A DNA stretch of 7,036 nucleotides from CAWHOW01 sp050013795 (GTDB lineage: Bacteria > Bacteroidota > Bacteroidia > Bacteroidales > CG2-30-32-10). Below, one piece after another: positions 1 through 5,980 of the stretch. How positions within the stretch are numbered: position 1 is the stretch's first letter; each line of letters starts with the position of its first letter. Location: NCBI GenBank assembly GCA_050013795.1, contig JBEKEO010000163.1, positions 1 to 7,036 of the forward strand, written 5' to 3'. The translations under genes were made by a program, and so were the position numbers. The notes under the pieces are model-generated. The model was not told where the DNA came from, searched no databases, and saw only the letters and a list, made by a program, of their open reading frames with translations.

Positions 1-1563
1 CCCCAAATTTCATATTCCAAGATGCCTTTATTCCTGTTTAAATATTTTTGGCGTGTACCTAATCTTCTTCGTGAATCTAAGAATTTTACTATTGAGGAAA
101 ATCTGGGTATGCTTCATTATTTAAAAGATATGAAGCATCTTTCTGAAACATTAAATAAACATTTCCCTTCAAGTAAAGAACCAAAATTCAAGTTACATTT
201 ACTTGAACATCATTTCTGTCATGCTGCAAGTGCATTTTTCTGTTCTCCTTTTGAAGAAGCCGCAATCATGACAATTGATGGAGCTGGGGAGTGGACAACA
301 GCACAACTTTCATATGGCAAAGGAAATAAAATTGAAAAAATAAAGACTATCAATACTCCTCATTCTCTTGGCGCATTTTATCAGGCAATTTCAATTTATC
401 TTGGTTTTAAACTTATAGAAGGTCCCGGAAAACTTATGGGACTTGCATCATACGGAGGCAAGCGTAATACTGAAGAATACAAGAAAATGCGTCAACTTAT
501 TCAACTTACCACCGATGGCGGGTTTAAACTGGATATGAGTTACTTCTCATATCATTATACTCGAAAAAGCGGAGTGAGTAAAAAATTCATTGATCTTTTC
601 GGGCTGCCTAATGCTACAGGAGGAAAAACATGGACTGAACACGAATATAATATAGCCAACGCAGCCCAGTTGATTGTAGAAGATGCGTATTTTCATATGG
701 CCGATTATTTATGTCAAGTTACAAAATCTTCGAATATATGCATCGCGGGAGGCGTTGGACTTAACAGTGTTTCAAACGGACTGCTTATTAAGAAAGGTCC
801 ATTCAAGGAGATGTTTATCCAGCCGGCAGCAGGCGATTCTGGCACATCCCTTGGAAGTGCATTATTCCTGAACAACCAGATTCTCGGCAGGGAAAGAAAA
901 TATATTATGGATACTGCTTTTCTTGGGCCAGGTTTCACAGATAAACAGTATGAAGAGGAAATAAAGAAATTCGGGTTGCCTTATGTCAAAACGGAAAAGT
1001 ACTATGAATTTGCCGTACAACAATTAAAAAAAGGCAAGATTATAGCCTGGCACCAGGATCGACTGGAATTCGGGCCGCGAGCACTTGGCAACAGAAGCAT
1101 TATGGCAAACCCCTGTCTTCCCGAAATGAAAGATGTACTGAATGCCCGCGTTAAATTCCGTGAAGCTTTCCGGCCTTTTGCAGCCATCGTGAATGAAGAG
1201 GATTGCGGAAAATATTTCGATTGCGGTTATCCTGACCCGTACATGCTTAAAGTCTATAATGTTCGTGAAGAATACAAAAAGCAACTTCCCTCTATTACTC
1301 ATGTTGATGGCACTATTCGCATTCAAACTGTTACCGAAAAGGAAAACCCTTCTATGAGAAAACTTCTGAATGAATTCAAAAAAGAAACAGGATTCTCTGT
1401 TTTGATAAATACTTCCTTTAACATTAAGGGAGAACCAATTGTGTGCACAGCATATGATGCAGTATACAGCTTCGACAGATGTGATATGGATTATCTTGTA
1501 ATCGGAAATTTCATTGTTGCAAAAAAGGGGGATGAGGAAATTCTGAAGAACTGGTCAAATTAA
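1..1563 (+). CDS. NodU/CmcH-family carbamoyltransferase, 5'-truncated by the window edge
   Basis: The family transfers a carbamoyl group from carbamoyl phosphate, through carbamoyl-adenylate, to a hydroxyl on a sugar, Nod factor or antibiotic; the acceptor here cannot be read. Residues are numbered from the internal ATG at position 22. The Kae1-like N-terminal domain shows the metal/adenylate motif EHHFCHAASAF (62-72), TIDGAGE (84-90), GPGKLMGLASYG (134-145), AGGVGLN (242-248) and GDSGTSLGSA (271-280). The YrdC-like C-terminal domain shows LEFGPRALGNRSI (348-360), FRPFA (383-387), HVDGTIRIQTV (427-437) and INTSFNIKGEPIV (462-474). The frame stays open to position 1, and the usual family opening (a beta strand with an HDSSA-like motif plus roughly 100 residues) is missing. 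The true start is therefore upstream and the ATG at 22 is internal. The C-terminus is complete. The gene converges on the minus-strand operon, 42 nt away. The family call is very secure; a role in surface glycan or a secondary metabolite is inferred. Confidence 0.95.
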   Translation, partial: PQISYSKMPLFLFKYFWRVPNLLRESKNFTIEENLGMLHYLKDMKHLSETLNKHFPSSKEPKFKLHLLEHHFCHAASAFFCSPFEEAAIMTIDGAGEWTTAQLSYGKGNKIEKIKTINTPHSLGAFYQAISIYLGFKLIEGPGKLMGLASYGGKRNTEEYKKMRQLIQLTTDGGFKLDMSYFSYHYTRKSGVSKKFIDLFGLPNATGGKTWTEHEYNIANAAQLIVEDAYFHMADYLCQVTKSSNICIAGGVGLNSVSNGLLIKKGPFKEMFIQPAAGDSGTSLGSALFLNNQILGRERKYIMDTAFLGPGFTDKQYEEEIKKFGLPYVKTEKYYEFAVQQLKKGKIIAWHQDRLEFGPRALGNRSIMANPCLPEMKDVLNARVKFREAFRPFAAIVNEEDCGKYFDCGYPDPYMLKVYNVREEYKKQLPSITHVDGTIRIQTVTEKENPSMRKLLNEFKKETGFSVLINTSFNIKGEPIVCTAYDAVYSFDRCDMDYLVIGNFIVAKKGDEEILKNWSN

Positions 1564-1605
1564 AATCCTGAGAAAGGAATAATTGAAGAAAAGATAACGG
1601 ATCTC
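1564..1605. other. 42-nt gap between convergent genes
   Basis: This gap separates the stop codons of the carbamoyltransferase and the epimerase. It contains only a very weak inverted repeat, AGAT-AACGG-ATCT (1592-1604), with no G+C-rich stem and no good T tract on either strand. I do not call a terminator; transcription from both sides may end further on or by another mechanism. Confidence 0.5.
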
Positions 1606-2481
1606 TTATTTCAGCCAAATTTTATTTAGTGTATCAATATAGTTGGCTGGTTTAAAATTGAAACGGGCTATGGTATCCGAAATATCATATACTATGCTTT
1701 TTTTCAAACCCCTTATGTTTTCTTTTGAAACAGGAATTTTAACGTGAAAAATATCCACCAGGAAAATTAGTAAATCAGCAGACCAGTAAGGAATGTTTAT
1801 ATAAACTTTCTCTCTTCCTAAATTGGCAAAGATGACCTTATATAAAGTTTTCATCCTTATTGCTTCAGGTTCAGCAACAGCATATATACCACTTATATCT
1901 TTCTCAATTCCTTTTTGAATGATGAATGCCAGTTCATTTATATGAATAGTCTGGACCGGCTGTTTTCCGCCAGCTAGAAGCGGTATGAATTTATTTTTTA
2001 AAATGACATTTTTGATATCATTGAAAAACCCTCCATTACCAAGCACCAAACCAGGCTTTAATATCAAATCCTTTTCCGTATCAAAACTATTCTCTATCTG
2101 AAATTTAGTTTTTCCATAATGCGAAATGGCATCGTGATGAGCGGAAAAACTGGAAAGGAATATGAATTTCTTTATGTTGAATTTTCGAGAAAATTCCAGC
2201 AAGCGCTTTGTCCCTTCAATATTAATCTTATCAGCATCCTTTTGCTCCTTTGAATACTTAGCATAAGCACAATGGATAATAATATCAACCTTACCTATCA
2301 CTTCTTCATTTATATCTTCATCTAAAAGGTCATATTTTACGAATGCAGCTCCAGCTGGCAGCTTAGCGGGTTTGGTTCTGCATAAGGCAAATACCGGATA
2401 TTGCCTTTCGGTAAAATAATTTACAAGTTCAGCGCCTATAAATCCGTTTGCCCCGGTGATGATTATTGCTGGGTTATTCAT
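1606..2481 (-). CDS. Extended SDR / NAD-dependent epimerase-dehydratase-like protein
   Basis: This 291-residue protein belongs to the extended short-chain dehydrogenase group, which uses NAD(P) to epimerise, dehydrate or reduce sugars and related ketones. The Rossmann motif TGANGFIG lies at residues 9-16, and KYD (49-51) precedes the second cofactor-contact strand. HCAY (70-73) sits where this group usually has HLAA. N87, the serines of LSSFS (109-113) and the YxxxK pair Y122/K126 in YGKTK complete a plausible active site. The C-terminal substrate-binding part (roughly 165-291) is short and gives no clear substrate. It is the last gene of the operon, and its ATG overlaps the end of the oxidoreductase gene by 8 nt (2474-2481), which suggests translational coupling. 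Beside a flavin oxidoreductase it may reduce the ketone that enzyme makes, but this is inferred. Simple epimerase or 4-ketoreductase activity on a nucleotide sugar is the main alternative. Confidence 0.9.
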   Translation of the reverse strand: MNNPAIIITGANGFIGAELVNYFTERQYPVFALCRTKPAKLPAGAAFVKYDLLDEDINEEVIGKVDIIIHCAYAKYSKEQKDADKINIEGTKRLLEFSRKFNIKKFIFLSSFSAHHDAISHYGKTKFQIENSFDTEKDLILKPGLVLGNGGFFNDIKNVILKNKFIPLLAGGKQPVQTIHINELAFIIQKGIEKDISGIYAVAEPEAIRMKTLYKVIFANLGREKVYINIPYWSADLLIFLVDIFHVKIPVSKENIRGLKKSIVYDISDTIARFNFKPANYIDTLNKIWLK

Positions 2482-4096
2482 TTTCTTTCATTGCATTGTT
2501 TGCAACTGTATATGCATTCGCCATGATGGTGAATGTTATCCCTTTTGCCGGAAGGTAAAGAAATCCGGACCCGTCTGCCATATATATATTTTGGCTTCCG
2601 TTGAGTTTTCCATTGAAGGCAGTAGTGCCAAATTCATCTTTATTTTTGCTGAAAGGCAATGAGCCTGCATAATGTATACTGGAGCCATAACCGGGATCCA
2701 TGCGCATTACTGGATAACATCCTAAATTGCGCAATGCTCTTTTTATTACCCTTTCATTATTTTTTACTTTTTTCTTTTCCTCATCGGAAAGTACATAATG
2801 CGCAAATAATTTATCGTTAGTAAAAGAAGAGTCGTCTTTATATAACTCCAGGTATTTTTCAGAAGCTGATTCGTCAGGATGATGGATGCCGGTGATCATA
2901 AAAGCCGACTGAAGATATTGCATAAGGATACGGCTATCGGCTAGGTTTAGAGGAGCTTCTTTCACTAATTTGTACAGCATAAGGGAACGGTAGGTAAACA
3001 TGGCAACCGAAACTACATCATCATGCATCCTTTTCTTGTCATAAAACATGACCATCTGCGCCATGCTTGATTTAAAACGGTTAAGCGGTTTGCCCAGCAT
3101 GCCGAGATGTATACAGGGTAAGTAGGTATATGGGTTGCAGAGTATGGGCAGTCTTTTTATCTTCTGAGAAAATGAACGCATCACAATCCTGGCGGATCCT
3201 AATGGACCCGTAGCAAGCAATAGCTTTTTGCATTTAAAAACTATTATTTCATTTGTTTCAACATTCTTTGCCTCTATTGATACATGTCCGGAATCTTCAT
3301 TGAAGCGAAGCACAAGAGCTTTATCAATGTATATAAAATGGCTGAATTTCTTTAATTCCTCTATGGTCATCCATGCTCTGTATGCGTGCCAGTTACTGTC
3401 GGAATAAAAATCCATGTCTTTGTATTCCGTTTTTTCCCTGTTTTTATAATCAACTGAAAGCATTGCCAACGGTGCATTCCCCATGAAAATATTATGTTCG
3501 GCAAATTTTTCTTTCTTCAGCATGTACTTATTATAAAGCAATTCCGAAGAATTATCCATCTTCAAAGGAGGAAGAATATTTTCAAGAAAAGCTGTAGTAT
3601 ATGGAGTAGCATCGTCATTTTTACATGAAATTCCGATGCGTTCGCTCACAGCTTTATATCCTTTCTTTATTTCACTGGCATCTAGTCCTGCTTTTGTCAG
3701 TTCTTTATCTGAATACACAAAACATCCCAGCCCCCAGCCTGCACCAAGGCCTCCATAAGCAAGGCTTTCCATAGGGGCAAAGGTTTCGGATAAAAGGGGT
3801 ATCAGTTTATTTACATCCTTTATGATATATTTTCTCGGAGGAGTGAGTTGAGCTCCGACTTTCAGTTCGTGAAGCGGAATGGTTTCAAACTTGTCTCCAA
3901 GAAAATACCGGTATTGCAAAGGATCGTTTTTTCTCAGGTTTTCAAAGTCGTCATCAGGCAATATATTCTTATAATGCTCGTCGGCAAACCCAACATCCAG
4001 AACTGCGACATCCTTTCCTGCTTCTGCAAGTGTCTGGGCTGCCTGTGCTCCGCATGGTCCTGAGCCTATTACAATATATTCAAAATTATCTCTCAT
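2474..4096 (-). CDS. GMC-type FAD-dependent oxidoreductase
   Basis: This 540-residue protein belongs to the glucose-methanol-choline oxidoreductase family, flavoproteins that oxidise an alcohol to an aldehyde or ketone. The N-terminal dinucleotide fold shows VIGSGPCGAQ (9-18), with an acidic residue, D34, at the end of the second strand. The flavin-contact motif is YGGLGAGWG (114-122), matching the GGxxxxWG region of the family. TGPLGSARIV (296-305) matches the second GMC signature (usually AAGALGTPRLL). The C-terminal domain has the catalytic histidine in SSIHYAG (472-478), then YMADGSGF (505-512) and a final TFTIMANAYTVANNAM helix (521-536). No signal peptide or membrane segment is visible, so the protein is probably cytoplasmic or peripheral. 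The second active-site residue (His or Asn, often in NPTLTI) appears to be G519. The gene shares an ATGA with the small gene before it and overlaps the SDR gene after it by 8 nt. The substrate is unknown; a lipid-linked or nucleotide sugar is inferred from the neighbours. Confidence 0.93.
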   Translation of the reverse strand: MRDNFEYIVIGSGPCGAQAAQTLAEAGKDVAVLDVGFADEHYKNILPDDDFENLRKNDPLQYRYFLGDKFETIPLHELKVGAQLTPPRKYIIKDVNKLIPLLSETFAPMESLAYGGLGAGWGLGCFVYSDKELTKAGLDASEIKKGYKAVSERIGISCKNDDATPYTTAFLENILPPLKMDNSSELLYNKYMLKKEKFAEHNIFMGNAPLAMLSVDYKNREKTEYKDMDFYSDSNWHAYRAWMTIEELKKFSHFIYIDKALVLRFNEDSGHVSIEAKNVETNEIIVFKCKKLLLATGPLGSARIVMRSFSQKIKRLPILCNPYTYLPCIHLGMLGKPLNRFKSSMAQMVMFYDKKRMHDDVVSVAMFTYRSLMLYKLVKEAPLNLADSRILMQYLQSAFMITGIHHPDESASEKYLELYKDDSSFTNDKLFAHYVLSDEEKKKVKNNERVIKRALRNLGCYPVMRMDPGYGSSIHYAGSLPFSKNKDEFGTTAFNGKLNGSQNIYMADGSGFLYLPAKGITFTIMANAYTVANNAMKENE

Positions 4097-4503
4097 GTAT
4101 TTCTGAAAAATTTAATAATGACAAAACCTATAACAAACCTGTAAACACTGCGAATACCAGCTGCAATAATTTTGAAAATATAAAAGAATGGGAATTTCTT
4201 TGGAAGAAAATATTCAGCATATTCAGGCATACTCTCAAGTATGGCAAGCATTACAAATATTTTTTTTCTAAAAACCGATTGCTTGCCTGTAATAGTTAGC
4301 GCTGCATCCACACATCCTATCCAGAAAGGAAATCGCAGGATGAAATGTTCAATTTTCCTGTCTCTTCCTGTGCAAGTTAGCGCTAATTTTTCAATTGCGC
4401 TGCTATAAAGATTGCAAACAGTATCATTAACATTTTTGCCTATCAGGTATTTTCCGAACAGCCTTGCTTCCTTTTTGTATTCAGGTAACTCTTTTTCAGT
4501 CAT
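4093..4503 (-). CDS. Unrecognised 136-residue protein, possible membrane partner of the GMC oxidoreductase
   Basis: I do not recognise a named family. The protein is basic and rich in aromatic residues. Residues 1-50 are polar and probably helical. The middle has FRFPFWIG-like aromatic character (FILRFPFWIGCVDAAL, 54-69). ILESMPEYAEYFLP (88-101) looks like a conserved turn-helix. Residues 105-133 form a hydrophobic or amphipathic tail with scattered Lys and Arg that could lie in or on the membrane. Its stop overlaps the oxidoreductase start as ATGA (4093-4096), and its own ATG overlaps the DUF2304 gene by 8 nt (4496-4503), so it is firmly embedded in the operon and is very probably translated. 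Some GMC dehydrogenases (gluconate 2-dehydrogenase, sorbitol dehydrogenase) have a small non-catalytic subunit encoded next to them. A similar role here is suggested only by position, size and the hydrophobic tail; I see no sequence proof. Confidence 0.8.
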   Translation of the reverse strand: MTEKELPEYKKEARLFGKYLIGKNVNDTVCNLYSSAIEKLALTCTGRDRKIEHFILRFPFWIGCVDAALTITGKQSVFRKKIFVMLAILESMPEYAEYFLPKKFPFFYIFKIIAAGIRSVYRFVIGFVIIKFFRNT

Positions 4504-4885
4504 TTTTCGATTCAGCCTTTTTTATTTCTTCTGATTCAATGGCATCCATTTTGTTTTTTAATAATGCAAACTTTTGTGCAAGGTCCTTATTACTTGTCTG
4601 AAGTTTAGAGACAACAACTGATAAATGCAGCAGGTAAATGAAAATAATAAAAATAGCAGCCATGAAAACAAGGTTTGGCGCAGCATAAACCCCAAGCAAA
4701 TTTGCCAGCACTTCAAGCCCGTTCCGCCAGAAAGAAAAAATAATCAATATAGCAGTTACTATCAGCCATACAAAGGAATATTCTTCTTTTAATTTTCCTT
4801 TTATAATAAGCCTCCCGACATATGCCAGAAAACCAAGGCTTAATACTATTGAAATGATCTGAATCTTTAAGGGAATAGTGTTCAT
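4496..4885 (-). CDS. DUF2304 family small membrane protein
   Basis: This 129-residue protein has the DUF2304 pattern. A first hydrophobic segment (about 7-25) is followed by a short basic/acidic loop, KGKLKEEY (29-36). A second segment (about 38-53) leads through WRNGLEVLANLLGVYAAPN (53-71) to a third (about 71-92) ending in HLSVVVSKLQ (87-96). The tail (about 93-125) is charged, with coiled-coil character. Length and order of elements are normal for the family. DUF2304 genes often sit next to family 2 glycosyltransferases. From memory, streptococcal GacJ, a small membrane protein that binds GacI and raises its undecaprenyl-P-GlcNAc synthase activity, is of this type. The glycosyltransferase gene ends only 4 nt upstream, which supports a complex here. 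The likely job is to anchor or activate that enzyme at the inner membrane; it has no visible catalytic residues of its own. Confidence 0.9.
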   Translation of the reverse strand: MNTIPLKIQIISIVLSLGFLAYVGRLIIKGKLKEEYSFVWLIVTAILIIFSFWRNGLEVLANLLGVYAAPNLVFMAAIFIIFIYLLHLSVVVSKLQTSNKDLAQKFALLKNKMDAIESEEIKKAESKND

Positions 4886-4889
4886 AAAA

Positions 4890-5609
4890 TTAGTATTTTA
4901 ATTTTCTTAATCTAATGTATGTAAAAACAATCGCCATACTCACTTTCATCATATAGTATAATGATGTGAATGCCCTTATTGAAGACATGCCTCCCTGCCT
5001 TTTCAGCATTTTAACAGGCATTTCTCCAATCTGTAAATTATGCTTTTTATATAAAATTATTGATTCCGGTTCAGGATATTCTTCCGGATAATAATCATTC
5101 ACAATTTCAAGAGTTTTTCTAGAGATTATCCTAAACCCGGATGTGCTGTCGGTTATGGTTATTCCGCATAAAAAACGGATAAGGTATTTGAAAAACGTTA
5201 TCCCAAGCCTACGGGAAAAAGTAGATAAAAAGCCTGTTTTATTTATAAACCTTGAGCCTATTATCACATCGAATTCTTTTTGTATGATTGCCGTTATTAA
5301 TTTAGGTATTTCAGCGGGAGGGTGCTGCCCGTCACCATCTACCTGCATAGCAAAATCATAATTGTTTTCATATGCATATTTAAACCCGGTTTGAACGGCT
5401 CCACCAATTCCAATGTTAACAGGCAAATCAATCAGTGTGCATTTTAGATTAGAAACAATATTTGCCGTCTGGTCAAGTGAACAATCATTTACAACGACTA
5501 CATCTTTTATAAAACCATCACCAATAATAATAGTGTTTATTTCATTTACCACACCGGCAATATTTTTCTCTTCGTTATAAGCAGGCACAATAATGGCAAT
5601 CTTTTTCAC
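4890..5609 (-). CDS. Family 2 glycosyltransferase, polyprenyl-phosphate sugar synthase type
   Basis: This 239-residue GT2 enzyme resembles dolichyl/undecaprenyl-phosphate sugar synthases, which move a sugar from UDP- or GDP-sugar to a polyprenyl phosphate on the cytoplasmic membrane face. It shows IIVPAYNEEKNI (6-17), VVVVNDCSLDQT (37-48), NIGIGGAVQTGF (65-76), the metal-binding DGDGQHPP (91-98), IGSRF (117-121), STSGFRI (155-161), YPEPES (178-183) and RQGGMSSI (204-211). One hydrophobic stretch follows (about 214-231). There is no fused GtrA-like membrane domain, which fits a separate DUF2304 partner encoded immediately downstream. The start is GTG (5609-5607). An in-frame TAA lies at 5645-5643 with no ATG between, and the encoded MKKIAIIVPAYNEE opening has the usual family N-terminus, so GTG is well supported. 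It is the first gene of the five-gene minus-strand run. Sugar identity cannot be read from the sequence. Confidence 0.92.
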   Translation of the reverse strand: MKKIAIIVPAYNEEKNIAGVVNEINTIIIGDGFIKDVVVVNDCSLDQTANIVSNLKCTLIDLPVNIGIGGAVQTGFKYAYENNYDFAMQVDGDGQHPPAEIPKLITAIIQKEFDVIIGSRFINKTGFLSTFSRRLGITFFKYLIRFLCGITITDSTSGFRIISRKTLEIVNDYYPEEYPEPESIILYKKHNLQIGEMPVKMLKRQGGMSSIRAFTSLYYMMKVSMAIVFTYIRLRKLKY

Positions 5610-5890
5610 TACTTCAGGTATATTGTAAATTAATGCGTAAAATTATCAATTTTATTTTTAATCTTCTATTACTTCAAATATTACTTTTGATAACAGGTTT
5701 AAGAAAGATAATAATAGTTATAAAGATGTTTGATTTGAATAATTTTATCATTTTAAATATTCTTTTGTATTGTAAAAAAACTTTTAGACAGAATTATATT
5801 TTGCAATATCGAATTTATTTAAACGACCAGCTAACTTTTATTTTTTTTACAAGGTAGACAAAACTTTTTTTGTTCATTATATTTTTAAAG

Positions 5891-5905
5891 TTTTTTTGAA
5901 AAAAA
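5891..5905. repeat. Perfect A/T palindrome, seven T, G, seven A
   Basis: A T7-G-A7 inverted repeat lies directly upstream of the candidate recQ -7 element. It could be an intrinsically curved A-tract or UP-like element that helps polymerase binding. It could also just reflect the low G+C of the gap. It is too A/T-rich and lies on the wrong side to be a terminator of either flanking gene. Confidence 0.4.
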
Positions 5906-5906
5906 T

Positions 5907-5914
5907 TATATTTG
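5907..5914 (+). promoter_or_regulatory. Candidate -7 element of the recQ promoter
   Basis: TATATTTG is an exact match to the Bacteroidota -7 consensus TAnnTTTG. It would place the transcription start near 5921, giving a leader of about 60 nt before the recQ ATG. No TTTG or TTG lies at the expected distance (about 19-21 nt upstream): the nearest TTTG copies end at 5898 and 5872, giving spacers of 8 and 34 nt. The match is therefore only half a promoter. Confidence 0.35.
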
Positions 5915-5980
5915 CATTAGGAATAAGCGAAAAATAGTATATATTTACAGTATTATATTTTTTCATCAAGTTTAATTTTA

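Larger units (their letters stand above)
5610..5980. other. AT-rich divergent intergenic region with likely promoters for both sides
   Basis: These 371 bases separate the glycosyltransferase operon (leftward) from recQ (rightward). They are strikingly A+T-rich, with several T or A runs (for example 5841-5848 and 5865-5871). I see no tRNA, riboswitch-like structure or convincing gene. Minus-strand promoter signals for the operon are poor: the closest is AATATTTG (complement of 5675-5682), one base off TAnnTTTG and with no matching -33 box. Confidence 0.6.

Noticed and set aside
22..24. ATG at 22 as the real start of the carbamoyltransferase
   Set aside because: The frame is open to position 1, and the product would lack about the first hundred residues, including the conserved family opening.
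1024..1326. 100-codon minus-strand frame inside the carbamoyltransferase
   Set aside because: It lies entirely opposite conserved carbamoyltransferase motifs, so it is a by-product of that coding sequence.
1592..1604. Small inverted repeat AGAT-AACGG-ATCT between convergent genes
   Set aside because: A 4-bp A/T-rich stem with no good T tract is too weak to call a terminator.
4030..4299. 89-codon plus-strand frame antisense to the GMC start and the small protein
   Set aside because: It is a shadow of two well-supported minus-strand genes; the composition is unremarkable and there is no recognisable domain.
5633..5857. 74-codon plus-strand reading frame in the AT-rich gap
   Set aside because: It is dominated by Ile, Leu, Phe, Asn and Lys, as any frame through A/T-rich DNA would be. 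It has no family resemblance, no ribosome site, and starts inside the leader of the divergent operon.
5858..5873. Stem ACAAAA / TTTTGT with a CTTT loop in the intergenic gap
   Set aside because: It is a six-pair A/T stem expected by chance in such biased sequence. It lies between divergent genes, where no transcript from either flank needs to end.
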